From: Rhynchonema sp. JSB1_4 | Lineage: Eukaryota; Nematoda; Chromadorea; Monhysterida; Xyalidae | NCBI GenBank assembly: GCA_030248065.1 | Contig: JASAMV010004329.1 | Coordinates: forward strand, 124,001 to 188,000 | DNA length: 64,000 nucleotides | Direction of reading: 5' to 3' | Part shown: one piece after another, positions 51,301 through 63,284 of the stretch | Layout of the letters: each line of letters starts with the position of its first letter | How positions within the stretch are numbered: position 1 is the first letter of the stretch | The notes under the pieces: generated by a model | What the model was told of the DNA's origin: nothing | The model's database searches: none | Seen by the model: the letters and a program-made list of their open reading frames with translations, nothing else | Program-made: the position numbers and the translations under genes

Positions 51301-54204
51301 TGTTTCATGGGCACGTAGTTGGACTAAACACCGGATGGCTAACTTACATACGGAGTACAGTTGTTGTAAATTGTCCAAACTGAATAACATCAGTCCCCAT
51401 AACACAACCGAGCCCTGAGCCCTCTTTTCATCAGATAAAGCTTTTTTCTGATAAAAATTTTCCCTCCGATCTCAAGCAAACAAAGCGCACATAGAATCTG
51501 TCCGTTTCCTATCTGTGTGTTCGCTCAATATATTGCTTTTGGAATTTGTTTCTATGTTCGTGTCGAACCCGGAATTACAGGATTTTCATTCGGACACACT
51601 TCAAAGATCCAAGAATCGTGCACATCAGTTTCCATGAAATTTGGCTATCGCTCGTGCAAACAGTGCAAAGTTGCGCGAATTATGCTCATGTTTTGTGTGA
51701 CATTTGGCTTGAAATAGCCCAATTAAGCACCGGATAGAAACAATTTTTGAGAAATCAAACATCCACTAGATAAAAACGACTTTTGGGATTTGGCCCCCTT
51801 TTGCCGAAAGCTGGATGTGTCACTGTCTGACAGTTTAGTCACTGTTGTACACCACCATTTTATGTGGGACATCATAATTAATGAACCGCTCTCGCAACTG
51901 CACAAACTGTCTGTGGCCACATCACTGAAACAGCACCAATCGATGAAACATGAATCATCAAGCTACACGGCAGCGCAGCAACAGCACGCAAATCACCACC
52001 ATACCATCAAACCAACAACAACATTCTTATCCTTCCTTCAGCCACACTGGAGGCTTACATGAGCCAATCAGGACGTTTCACCAAGTCCCGCCCACATTCA
52101 ATGTCGAATGTCTCAGGCAACAACATACAGCCACTGCCCCCATACCCAACGACCGACCGCAAAACGCACGCGCACACAACACATATACGCACAATGTACA
52201 ATATAACATAGCATCCGCGTCCAATGCCCAGAGCCTATGTTTATGCACTCAACGTCCATCGGGGACGCAAGGACTATGGCCGTAGCTGCGCGTTGATTGG
52301 TTGGCAGCTTGCGTCGTATTGATTATTCGACAAAGCGCATACTGGCCTGGCCCCGACCCGTCCTGTGTGCGTTGATGCACGACTATGTTGTGGGGCACTA
52401 GACTGTTTCGCGCTTCATGTGGTCTCTTGCAACATCCACAACTTGGTCTTTGTCCGGCAGAACGGATTTCTGGCAAAACAAGTCAGTAGTTTTTTAACTT
52501 GTTGTTGTTAAACTTGTGCATTCGGCTTATGAAAATCCGCTGTGAAAAATTTAAAGTCCGACATGTGATGTTTCATGGCAAGTATGTACGAGTTTCAGTA
52601 ATGTCCGTCGTTCTATACATCAGCACACAAGCACTCAGCGTCCGCGCGTATGCACAACACACAGAGCGTGTGCAATGGCCTAGCCTTGTGCGTTGGTGAG
52701 ATAGCAGGCCGGTTTGCGTGTGTCTATGTGCACAGCAGTAACGCTCTTTGCCTATATGCACGTTTTCAACTATAGTCAGTCGTCGTTATACTTTACGTGA
52801 TGTGTTGTACACACGTATGTATGCTGCCTGCGCGATTTTGCTTGTTGCCGTGTGCTCCTATCTTTTAACACGTATGTACTGAAAGATAGCTCCTTCAATC
52901 CACCAAATATCGCCTAATACGCTGACCATACCGACTCTGATCGAAAGCCTGGATCTCGCCGATGACTCGGGCTCTTGATCTGGCTGGTCGCCGGCTGGTC
53001 CAGGCGTTCCGTCGGCCCTTCAGAGAGCCTTCATCGCCTTCGTTTAAGCTCTGTATTTCCCTGTGTGCTGATTTCCATGTAAAATTGTGCTTCACACCGT
53101 CGTTGAGCCCATCGGGTGCTCGAATAGCTGCCGAATTGATCCTAGTTTATCACACGGTACATGTGTCGTTCAGCAGGTCACACTCCCTCACTGTTTTCAA
53201 AATACTAGCAAGTTCGCACGTGTTCCGTTGATTTGTGCACTTATGCGGTGCAGGCAGGCAGGCTGGCCCGGCTCGGGTGCGGACTGCGGCAACGATGTTG
53301 CAAATGACGTATGTGTGCGCTTACCGCGCTGCCAGCTGTCGCTAGCATCGTTGCTCCGCCCTTTCTAGTGTTTCGCTTGCAAACTTACGAAGTTTTACTT
53401 GTGTTATGTAATCGTAGTGGCGCTAGAGCGTTATAATTCGAATAATACGTTAGGCGCTGTGCCCAGTGCGGTTTTGCGCGCACAAAAAGACTTGTTATGA
53501 CAAGTGCTACAGTGATTTATTGTGTCGTGTGTTCATTGTTTATGAATGTGGTGCGGGCTCTTGTTGTGGTTGACATGACACTTGCACTCGTTAAACGTTG
53601 GTTTGTCTTTGGATGTCTTTCCCAACCCAATCATCGTGACGGAATTTCTTGCCAATACGGTCAGCTGGTAATCATTTCATCACTTACTAAACTTGAAATG
53701 CACGACACACGGTATTGATAGCACTCATGGTCGGCACACAAAAAATGTCGATAAAATATTTTGTGTGTTAAATAAAAACTGGCCACAATGACAAAGCAAT
53801 TTCGGAAGCTTTCTCGCAAATCAATGTGTGAATGATTTTTGGGGTGCACCGATTTTTGGCTTATTTATACATACAGTATGTCCCGTGAACTGATATCCTG
53901 CCCTTTAGGCTTAAATTTGGCATTACAAACACAACACTGTTTCATTGGTGAATGAATGCATTGCGTGTCTGCAAAATGTTCCATCTCCCTGGGCTGGCGG
54001 TATGTCGGCTGGCTTTCCCATGATTTTGATGTTGAATAAAAATGCTACGGGTCCCAAATCATTTTGTTCCTGATCCTGATTGTCCGATCGATCGGGCTAA
54101 CTTGGTGGCGCTTTGATCGCGCGCGTCTTGGCTATTGGTCGCACAATGACTAAATCAGAGTTCATCTACCCTGATCTTCAGGTTCAACCTTAACCACTAT
54201 GCTA
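51301..54204. other. 2.9 kb without recognised gene
   Basis: Scattered short open frames on both strands, none with a recognisable domain, splice pattern or codon signature. A 22-bp word GCTATTGGTCGCACAATGAC occurs at about 54130 and again at 54202, where it starts the next element. Could contain an unrecognised fast-evolving gene. Confidence 0.35.
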
Positions 54205-55251
54205 TTGGTCGCACAATGACTAGGTATATAAGAATCCATCCAAAACTTTTCCTGAATGGTAAGGCACGTCTCGCTGCAGATCACAAGCGTTCCATTTACC
54301 GTAAAACCTAAAATACAAGGGGGGGCTGTATTTTTTCACTGACCCCTTTTAGGGGGGCTGTATTTTTGGGGGCTCTATTTTTGGGGGGGGGCTGTATTTT
54401 TTCGCTGCCCAAAATCTCAAAAAAATGTTCCAAAAAATACTCCTAAAATGGAGTTCTGTCAGGGTGTTACTGGTCATTAGTGAGTGTTTTTAGGTGCAGA
54501 TCTTCCATAAAAGGCTTTACGTCATCATATACTCAACCACAAACGTTGTATAGTTCAGCCACGAACTCATGAGACGACTTATTTTGAAGTTGACTTGAAC
54601 GGATCCAATAATGTTCCGGTTCCACGTATTTCGGAAATGAAAGAAAGAGAAACGCATGTATTTTTTAAAAAGACGCTCTCCACCTCGGTGCGTAAATTCC
54701 CTTTTGACTCCCAAAACATTTGTGTGTTGCACGACGTTGCTGTTCGCGTAAGCACGCAACAAATTGAGGTCAGCCAGCTGGAAGTTGTCATCATGTCTCT
54801 CGACGCAATCTCTTTCTTTTGTTTGCGAAAACACCGTGTAGCCGGAGCATTTTTGAATCTGGCCAAGCAAGCTCTAAAAAAAGTCGTCTCATGAGCACGT
54901 GGTTGGACTATACACAAGGTGTCTTATACAAGAACTTGACTTTACGACCCCAAGCGGGGAATTCCAAGTTGGGGGGGGGGCTGTATTTTTTGGGGGGGCT
55001 CTATTTTTTCACTGACCCCTTTTAGGGGTCGCTGTATTTTTTTGGGGGGCTCTATTTTAGGGAATACGGTATATTTTTTCCAAAACATTTCTGCCGATAT
55101 CACGCTCACTGTGTTCAAGCAGCTTCTCTGTAATATCGCCAGAAATGTTTTGGAAAAAATATAAATAGAATGCTTGTGATCTGCAGCGAGACGTGCCTTA
55201 CCATTCAGGATAATTGTTGGATGGATTCTTATATACTCATTGTGCGACCAA
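54205..55251. mobile_element. foldback MITE (TTGGTCGCACAATGA ends) split by a TA-type element
   Basis: Arms TTGGTCGCACAATGA..TATATAAGAATCCATCCAA and the inverse at 55215-55251, with TA on both outer sides. The left arm is interrupted at 54299-55069; the intact right arm shows the uninterrupted sequence. A hairpin CCAAAACATTTCTG..CAGAAATGTTTTGG lies at the centre (55075-55155). Confidence 0.85.
54299..55069. mobile_element. TA-type element (CCGTAAAACCTAAAAT) with inner insertion
   Basis: Ends CCGTAAAACCTAAAATACA and an inverse with CCGTATTCCCTAAAATAG; TA on both sides (54297-54298, 55070-55071). Its interior (about 54540-54915) is a further inverted-repeat element with ends TATAGTTCAGCCACG and TCATGAGACGACTT carrying the coding-like repeat related to 27170-27660. 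Confidence 0.8.
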
Positions 55252-55696
55252 TACTTATATTTTTGACAAAACGAAATTTGGGCATTTTTGACCGCAAAAT
55301 ATGTTTTTTGAGGGCAAAAATCGGGGCGGGTCAGAGCGGGGCGGGTAGGGGGGTAGGGCGGTGTTCGAGGTGGGGGTTTGGGGGGGTAGCCCCCCTCCAG
55401 TACAGTAGGTATCCCCCTCGCCTGGTACAGTAGGTATCCCCCCGCCCGATGTTTGGCATGGTACAGTAGGTATCCCCCCGATTTTCACCCCGGTACAGTT
55501 GGTATCCCCCCTGATTTTGCCCCAAAAGTGCCAATTTTTGACCAAAATGGCCAAAATTAGTGTAAAATCAGTGGTTTTCACCTCAAATTACCCAAAATTC
55601 GCGCGCTGCGCGCGCAAATACTACGTTTTCAACCGATCCCACACATAATAAGCACATTAAAAATTTTCACCCAAAAACCTACCCCCCAACCCCCCC

Positions 55697-56231
55697 CAGT
55701 GTAGTGGCAGGCGGCAGGCCCATGTGGAAAAGGTCCGGTTTCAAAATTGACTTCCCAGGCTTAGGCTTGGGCTTAGGCTTAGGCTTAGGCTTAGGCACCA
55801 AAGCCAACCCGTGCCTTCATCGCGAAATCGAAAATTCGCGTTTTCTCAACAACACCAAATGCGGTTGGGACCGGAAGCGTGAGAGGTATGATTTTGGTCA
55901 CCCAAAAAGGCGAAAAAACACCGTTTTTGTGATACAATTTTGGCCAAAAATTGAGATAAAAATAGTACTTTTTCAAAATTTTCGCCGAAAATCGCCTAAA
56001 AGTAGGTATTATGGGTGGGTTTGCGCGCGGAACGCGCGATTTTTGGGAAAATAAGGTCGAAAAACACCGATTTTTGCCTTAAAAAGGTATAAAATTGCTT
56101 GTGAGAGGTATGATTTGGAGTTGTGAGAGGTAAGTACTCAACCCCCCAACCCCCCCCCTCGGGTTTTGTGGTAGGTAAGTACTGAGAGGGGGTTAACCCC
56201 CCCCCCCAACCCCCCCCCAGCCACTACTATG
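55697..56231. mobile_element. family 4 MITE carrying a telomere-like insert
   Basis: Ends CAGTGTAGTGGC and GCCACTACTATG; duplication accccccc/cccccccc. Relative to its sisters it has about 120 extra bases near the left end that include six TTAGGC-type units (55761-55796). Confidence 0.85.
55761..55796 (+). repeat. interstitial telomere-like TTAGGC repeat
   Basis: Six consecutive hexamers: TTAGGC, TTGGGC, then four TTAGGC. TTAGGC is the nematode telomere unit. Located inside a MITE. Confidence 0.9.
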
Positions 56232-56342
56232 CCCCCCCCGGTACATAACATCCCAGGCCATCGGCTCTGGTACAGTAGCAGTAGGTATAGGTATCGTATC
56301 CCCCTCTCCGTGCGCGGTACAGTAGGTATCCCCTCTCCAGAG

Positions 56343-56751
56343 CAGTGGTGTAGCTGGGGGGGGGGTAGGGCGGACGCCCCCACCTAGGTACAGTAGGTAG
56401 GTTGCCGCCCCTCGCCTGGTACAGTAGGTAGGTTGCCGCCCCTCCCCTGGTACAGTAGGTAGGTTGCCGCCCCACCTAACTTTTCACCCAAAACATTCAT
56501 TTTTGGCTTAAAAAATTGCATAAAATTGGCATATTTGTCTGCAAATAGGCGAAAAATCGCGCGCTGCGCGCGAAATTAGTGTTTTAGGCCACATTTTCTT
56601 CAGTATTTAGACATAAAAAATTTCGGTTTCCAGATGACCCCCCCCAAGTGGTACGACCCCCCCTAGCTCGGCTGGTACAGTAGGTAGGTTGCCGCCCCGC
56701 ATTTTGGGTGGTACAGTAGGTTGCCGCCCCGCCTGGGTAGCTACACCACTG
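56343..56751. mobile_element. family 7 (CAGTGGTGTAGCT) hAT-like MITE
   Basis: Ends CAGTGGTGTAGCTGGG and GGTAGCTACACCACTG; perfect 8-bp duplication ctccagag (56335-56342, 56752-56759). Repeats GGTACAGTAGGTAGGTTGCC; central dyad GCGCGCTGCGCGCG. Confidence 0.94.
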
Positions 56752-56829
56752 CTCCAGAGTACCTCCAACACTGGGGTAGGGTACCGGGGCGGGTAGGGGG
56801 TAGTGTACCAGGCCGGGGCGGGTAGGGTA

Positions 56830-57287
56830 TATACTGGCAGGCGGAAAAAAAACCGGTTTTTTTTCCGGAAAAAAAACCGAAAAAAAACCGTTTTTTTCCG
56901 AGACCCGAATACTTTTCCATTTATTTTTCCGTGGGTACCTTTTCGGTTTTTGATCGGAAAAATATCGGTACTTTATTCCAATTTTTCCAAAAAATTGTAA
57001 TGCAAAACTGATGAGTTTTTCGATTTCAGTGAAAAATTGGCTCGAGCACAAAAATTAACCGGCCCAAAATGGGCCAAAAAGCGTGTAAACCAAGTGCTTT
57101 CGACTGACTTCAACACTCTTCAAGAGCACTCTCGTCACTTCGAACAAATTTTGCACTGAAATTGTTATATTTTTCGAAATTACGTTCTTAAGTACTGGAA
57201 AAGTATTTGGAAAAAAAACGGTTTTTTTTCGGAAAAAAAACCGTTTTTTTCCACGAAAAATAAAGAACGGTTCTTTATGACAGTATA
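56830..57287. mobile_element. TATA-ended A/T-tract palindrome element, copy 4
   Basis: Ends TATACTGGCAGG and GACAGTATA; perfect 8-bp duplication gtagggta (56822-56829, 57288-57295). A-tract/CCG/T-tract palindromes near both ends. The only copy of this family outside a gene. Confidence 0.92.
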
Positions 57288-57332
57288 GTAGGGTACCATT
57301 GGGGGGACCCCCTACCCCCAGCCACAGCACTG

Positions 57333-57579
57333 GTAGGTAGGCTGCTCCCCTCATTTTTGGTGGCAGGATGTCACAATTCATCACTTTTTGTGGTTATCGG
57401 GGCATTTTCGGGTTGACTACAATCACTGTCATCATTCATTCTCTATCCACACAGTGAATGTGGATGAATGTGCGAAATAAAATGTTTGTGCATTCCCCAG
57501 CTGCCACTTTAATTTCAGAAGACGTTTACAAATCATATATTATTTATAAAGTTTTATTAACTGACAAAAGCTCATCATA
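57333..57579. other. HMGB upstream region
   Basis: Spacer between a transposon end and the HMGB start codon; it should hold the promoter. No motif called. Confidence 0.4.
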
Positions 57580-60359
57580 ATGGGACGTGATCACGCGAAA
57601 CCGCCCGTTCGCGGCAAGACATCAGCCTATGGATTTTTTGTCAAAGTTTGTCTTTCCATGTTTCCCACTTTTTCCTGCTTTCCGTGTGCAGGTATGCGTT
57701 CAGCTTACCGCTCTGCACGTCTGTTCTTTGTTAAAACAGTCATTCCTCTTTTCTGCAGATGTGTTATGAAGAGCACAAAAAGAAGTATCCGACAGAAAAC
57801 GTACAGGTCACGGAGATTTCAAAAAAATGCTCAGAGAAATGGAGGGTAGGTTTTATTTTTATAAAGAAGCGCACTTGATGAAATAAAAAAATGAAGGTGC
57901 AAAAACAATAATTGTCATTTCAGACAATGACCGACGACGAGAAACGACGATTCTTCGAATTGGCACAGAAGGACGCCGAACGGTACGCACAGGAGATGGC
58001 AGCCTACGGGGGCGAGGACGCGATGCGCAAACGAAAACGGGCAAAGAAAGATCCGAACGCACCGAAACGCGCACTGTTGGTAGCTTGGCTCCTTTATTCT
58101 AATCGCGTTTATGTCTTATTCATGCACATTGCACTTGCACATACTGTACATATCGGGTGACTGGTTGATAAGATTGTAAAGACAAACTACGCCAACACGA
58201 GCCCGACTTAGGAGGCGGTGTGCTTGCAAAATTAAAAGAAGGAGAAAATCCCCATGCACCATTTTGTATTCCACAACGTGTAATATTTCTCAAATTAACA
58301 GCCACGTACGAATGTTTCATTAGCCTGTCACCTCCGGTGTTGGGCCCGTTGTATTACTTTAGATGGTACAGTAAATTTCCAAATTCGCTACCGCACAGTA
58401 AAGTGCGCCCCATAGTTAATGTCAAGTTATAAACCCGAACGCTAACCATGCGCGGTTCTGAAACATTGCGCGCAGCTGCCTGGCTGGCTGGCAAGCTGCG
58501 TGTGTGTTGGCTGTCCGAATGTTTCACAAGCTGATTTTCGGGTTTAGAACCTGACATTAACTATGGGGCGTACTTTATTGTGCGGCAGCGAATTTGGAAA
58601 TTTACTATGGCGTTTTAATACGGTAGCTTCACCTTCAGCACTACCAGCATGTAACCTACCGCATTGCCGTTAGCTATCTCCGTCCGCGGCTCCACCTCGT
58701 AGATATACCGCAGTAAAAAGCTATCGTCCCCCTACATATCACATTATGAGCGATGTCAGACTTGGTGATCGGATATAACTTGGCAGTGACACATAAGTGT
58801 GTTGAATCTGGGATCTCCAGATCTTCACCGGAGCCACTAATTTCGACCAGCGCAAGAAGTTGTTACCAGACCCACGGTGAACAACCGACGCTGGGCGAAA
58901 TTAGGGGACTTTAAGAAACTTTCACGTGACGACCAGGACAGGTCCGATCTGGTCACCAACTGTGCTATCACCGGCCTATCTATGAAATGAAGCGAAAAAC
59001 TCCACTGCAGATCAGCGTTCTTCTTCTTCTCACAAGAGAAGCGACAAGCGATCCAACAAGCGCATCAGGAGTGGAAGGTCGGTCAAGTGGCGCAGGAGCT
59101 CGGCCGAATGTGGAAACTGTTGACGGAGGAGGAGAAGAAGGTCTACGAAAACATGTCCACAAACGACAAGGCCAGATACGAAAATGTCAGTTTGCCGATA
59201 ACGATATTTTTTGACTATTGATTTTTCAAGGTTTTGCTGGTGCATGCAATGTAGAAATTCTGGATCAAACTGTGCCTGACCTGACCTTAATATACAAAAA
59301 ATGAACCAAAATTTTGTTTGTCTGAGCTGAGAAAGTTTGTTCTGTTTTCGAGTAGCTAAAATATGGATCTGCGGTTGTACTGCACCCGTCAAGTGACTTC
59401 AATGTTCAATTGCAGGACATGCGAGATTACAAGGCCGGCATCAGCAAACCACACGATGCACCGGCGCACGCACAAATGTCGCAGCCGCATGTGGTCAGCA
59501 CGCAGCCACAACAACCGCCGCCGCAACAAGTGCAGGTGGGTGGTGTGCTCTTAGTTTGGTCGTTTTTGTGCTCTCATGTCTTCTCGTTATGCGCAGAGTG
59601 CAAAGTTGGATGTTTATCTGGTTCGGCTCTTCCTGGTCTTGACCATCTTAATTTTAGTGGAAAGAATCTTTCGAGATCTGAAAATATGCCGGATATCACT
59701 AATTTTGATCACCGTTAACAGACGATATGAAGCAGTGTCACATTGGTCAAAGTTAGTGGCCAAGATCAGTAATGTTGAAACCGTGATGAGTCCAATACTA
59801 CACATGACATGACAGACTGGACCTGGTCAGGTCTACCTCGCTGTTCACAAACAAAATTGATCATAAAATGATGCAGTTGTTTCTTTGCAGATGGGTGGTG
59901 GCATGCCCCAGCAGATGGGCATGATGCAACAGCAACCCGTTATGCAACAGCCGCTACCCGCTCATGTCATGCAACAAATGGGTCTTCCTCAGCAAATGGT
60001 TGGTGCCAACAGTCTATGTTGTAACTTTTCCAGTTATGGGCTGTATTCGCCTTGCTAGCATTCGGGCTTGGTTGGGTTGACGGTGAGTGTGACTTTGACT
60101 TGACATGGCATCAGTATGTTTGCATCCCTGACACCTCACCAGCTTACTGTTTTATGCGCAAAAATGTGTGCCACCCAGTACACAACGGGCAAGCTGCTGC
60201 TTCACAATAATGTGTCGCGGGAAAGAGACACCCACAAAAAAAAACCCACCCCGACCCGGCCCCACCCCCCCCAAAAAACCACACCCCCTCCCCCCTTTTC
60301 ATTTCAACGCATTTTTTCAGCTCGGTCAGATGGGCGTGCCGCAGCAGCAGTTACAGTGA
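57580..60359 (+). CDS. hmg-1.2: HMGB-like protein with two HMG boxes
   Basis: Abundant nuclear DNA-bending chromatin protein. Exons: 57580-57645, 57759-57845, 57924-58075, 59011-59185, 59416-59535, 59891-59998, 60321-60359; 248 residues, every junction in phase. Box A covers about residues 8-79 (KPPVRGKTSAYGFFVK, YEEHKKKYP, ISKKCSEKWRTM). A basic linker KRKRAKKDPNAPKRA leads to box B, about 96-168 (SAFFFFSQEKR, VAQELGRMWKLL). The order and wording resemble nematode HMG-1.2. Instead of an acidic tail it ends in a Gln/Met/Pro-rich segment (QPQQPPPQQ, MGMMQQQP). Intron 3 contains a foldback element and a dispersed repeat. Family identity is certain; the symbol is by similarity from memory. Confidence 0.93.
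58369..58613. mobile_element. foldback element in HMGB intron 3
   Basis: Arms of about 70 bp, beginning AGTAAATTTCCAAATTCGCT and ending with its inverse, share TGCGCCCCATAGTTAATGTC-type sequence. Spacer about 100 bp. No target duplication identified. Confidence 0.75.
58810..58980. repeat. dispersed repeat in HMGB intron 3
   Basis: Second copy of the repeat at 31055-31220 (GAGCCACTAATTTCGACCAG, then GGTCCGATCTGGTCACCAAC). Confidence 0.55.
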
Positions 60360-62077
60360 AATGTCGACAGAAACACAATACCAGATTAAAGCGACGCGCC
60401 AGTGTACTTCTGTGTTTATAAGTTATCAGTTTTCTTGCTTTGTTTATTTCCGATCAAGCTTCAAGTCGCAGTTAACTACGTGTTGTTCTGGACAGGAAAC
60501 AAAGGAATTCTTGTTTTTACTGCGCTGGATCGTGATCGCGAAAAGACACCGTCATCCTAAAATTGCTGCGCCACTGAATTTTATCGTGACTGCTGATTTT
60601 ATTGTCTGGCGGTTGTTATCCAACACAAACTCAGAGCTAGCCAACCGCTAGAATGAAATCTTGACTGTTTGTTTGTTTTGCGCCGTGCAGTGCACTGCAG
60701 CTATTCAATGGTTGAATGTGTGTGAATGGGTGATGTAGAATCGTCACATGCTGCACTGTTTTGCATGCTGCAACTGTATTTGGCGGGTTGATCTTGTCAT
60801 CATTATGCGTTTTGTCTCTTCCTAGTTTTGATTTCTTTTTTTCAAGTTTCTTTGGCCGCAGCACAAAGTGAATAATTCCAAATTCTAAAAACTACTGTTT
60901 CTTAGTTATACTTCCTTTTTTGTTATTGGTGAGTTCAATTTGGAAGACGATGTTCTTTTCTCGATTTTATTCATTTAATATTTCACTCGCCTAGTTATCT
61001 TTTAATGACGCCGGATTATAATCACCCTATTGTGCCGAACATACTGCATTGCTGAGTAACAGATGTAGTTCTTTTTAACTGGCCATTGTTGCATCTGTGT
61101 GTGTCAACCATTCAAAAAAGCAATGATCTAATTTCGCTGAAGTGATTGAGCGCCCGCTGCATAGTGCTGTGGAAACGGCATAAACACCTTATAAGCATTG
61201 TGGGGCCGATCGAATTTGATTTTATATGATCACGTGGTTGGGAGCAACAAGCTTTTATGAAATCATTTTTTAGCTCTTCGATTTTAGTGGCAACCGAATT
61301 AATTTCACCTGAAAGCATTGTTATTCTGACGTGTTCTCGCTGACGTTTGTAATTATGCTCCGCTGAATCGTGAACTTATGCACTTGTGTGTACAGTGTTA
61401 TATTCTTGCTGTCTCGTTTTCGTTCATTTTTTGTTTCCTATCAGTATGAAAAAATAAAATTGGCTCCGAAACTTTCCGTGACCGTATTTATGAAACCCCG
61501 CTGAAGAACGCACCGCACTAGCTCACTTTTGTTTGAGCGTAAATCGTATATTTCAATGTATTGCACCATCGTTTCGAATGTGCACAACGCGCGCGCGCGA
61601 CCGGCAGCGCAATCGATTTGCGGAATGGACCGGTCGAAATTAAGAAACAACTGCCAGACGTCTTCATGAGTGCAAATCAATGACCGGAATTAGCAAACAA
61701 CAACAACTATACTTGTGACGTAAAGCTTCGTGTGATACTGTGCCCTGTGAACGGGAGCTGCATGCTGACGCCGTCCTGAAATTACGTTCCTTTCAACGAC
61801 CAATCGTGGGTAGGAGGCTTTTTGAGCAGCACTGCCTTTATGGATTGGATGAAACTTACGACGATATTGAATTAACGTTTCAAGAATTGAGCCTTCAAAA
61901 CAACTTGTGATCGTGTGCAGTTGTGTGCAATTGTGCATGAACATCAATGCCGTCATGGTGTGAAACATTGCCAGCAGAATTCACAGAACCAAAAGAATAA
62001 CAAAAATGATACAAATTCTGTCAAATTGTCCAACAACTTAGATATCACAGGGCAACAAAAAAATCGTTCATCTCAGC
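60360..62077. other. HMGB 3' region and ALKBH4 3' flank
   Basis: Convergent gene ends. AT-rich sequence after the HMGB stop is likely 3' untranslated. No further gene is recognised. Confidence 0.4.
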
Positions 62078-63107
62078 TCACACCCTCCGATTACCGAGTC
62101 GGATCAAGTCCTTGCCATATTTTTCGTACAAATCTCCGCCGTGCTGGAAGGCAATCGCTGGCTCGCGCATGGTTAACGCGATACGTCGCGCCTGAGATGG
62201 ACGCAAAGCTTAGTTTTTAACAAGGATAACAACACCAGCCAACAAGAGAAACAACTTCAACCAACGGGAATATGTTGCGGCAGTATGCCATGTTTCCAGT
62301 CGTATCTGCACTCATCAGCCATACACAATAACGATCGATGGGGCATCACGACAAACATCAGTCGATTCGTGGATTCCTGATATCGAACGAAAAAGCAGAT
62401 ATATTTTATGCACCTTATTTCCTTTATTGTGCTAAATTTTTCTCCGTGGCAGAGCTTTAGTGACCAACCTGAATGAACGACATGATAGATCCGGCGAGCA
62501 GATTGACGGAAATGAGTCGATTGCCCCAAATCCATTGGTCGTCGCGATGGAAGTCGATGGCCGAGCCGCGTTCGGGACTGTACTCGAGGTTGCACAGCTC
62601 GAAAGGCTGATAATCGGACAACAACTGCGGATTGCGATGTTTCATTCGGTCCAGTATCAAATCGGCATACGCCGGCATGCCAACGAACGCGTCGTGCTTG
62701 ACTTTCCGCTTTTTGAAATTTACGCGCGGTCCGTAGTCCTGTTTTCGTCGGCCAGACTGCGACAGCAGCCATGGCGTTTCATTGATTCGCTCGCAAAGAT
62801 CGCATTCCTCAGCGATCGACAGGAAATCCTCGATCAACAGCAGACCGCCGATTGAAACATTATCGACAGACGATGAATGCTGATCACAGTTTGTTGGCAC
62901 CAAGCCAATCAACGTATCGTACGAAAACGAATCGCCAATTCTGTTGTCGACGGTGAAAAATTGTTGGCAAAGTGGACAATATAGAAACTTGCTGTACAAT
63001 TTGAGCGGATCTATTGCAGAATCCGGACGGTTGTCGAGCGCCAACACTCGGTCGGTATTGCGACACAGGGCACAGAATCGGGCGCCCTTGCAGCCGCACA
63101 ATGCCAT
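62078..63107 (-). CDS. ALKBH4: ALKBH4-type Fe(II)/2-oxoglutarate dioxygenase
   Basis: AlkB-family oxygenase; in mammals ALKBH4 is a demethylase linked to actin K84me1 and to DNA/protein demethylation. Exons: 62469-63107, 62266-62376, 62078-62191; 287 residues, near the human length of about 302. N-terminal cysteine motif CGCKGARFCALC is diagnostic for ALKBH4. Iron ligands are His187 and Asp189 (FHRDD) and His242 (DWKHGI); the 2-oxoglutarate-binding arginines are in ARRIALTMRE (R253, R259). The helix GGDLYEKYGKDLIRL closes the protein. Introns are 92 and 74 bp, both phase 0. The start has no in-frame Met upstream. Catalytic residues are all present, so activity is expected. Confidence 0.93.
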
Positions 63108-63284
63108 GCTGCTCGATAAATCACCGCCTTGGGAGAATAAAACTGAGTTTTAACGATCGCATATCATAATCATTGGAATGGGGGCAGAGGTAGGAAAAGT
63201 TTTTTTCCTCATTTTGTTTCCGAATAGGAAAACATTAAGGTTCCTAAAAAGATCTTGGAGAGTGTTATGGCGTGTTATTACGTC
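63108..63284. other. ALKBH4 upstream region
   Basis: Short spacer before a transposon; the ALKBH4 promoter must lie here or within the element. Confidence 0.4.

Larger units (their letters stand above)
55359..56773. mobile_element. family 2 element hosting two MITEs
   Basis: Ends CGGTGTTCGAGG and CCTCCAACACTG; perfect 8-bp duplication gggtaggg (55351-55358, 56774-56781). GGTACAGTAGGTATCCCC repeats. Central dyad GCGCGCTGCGCGCGC. Inner elements at 55697-56231 and 56343-56751. Confidence 0.9.
55252..57332. mobile_element. family 1 element, heavily interrupted
   Basis: Right end AGCCACAGCACTG at 57332 and typical GTACCCTACCCGCCCCG repeats (as inverse) around 55320-55350 and 56774-56830. The left terminus is missing. 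Hosts 55359-56773 and 56830-57287. Confidence 0.7.
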
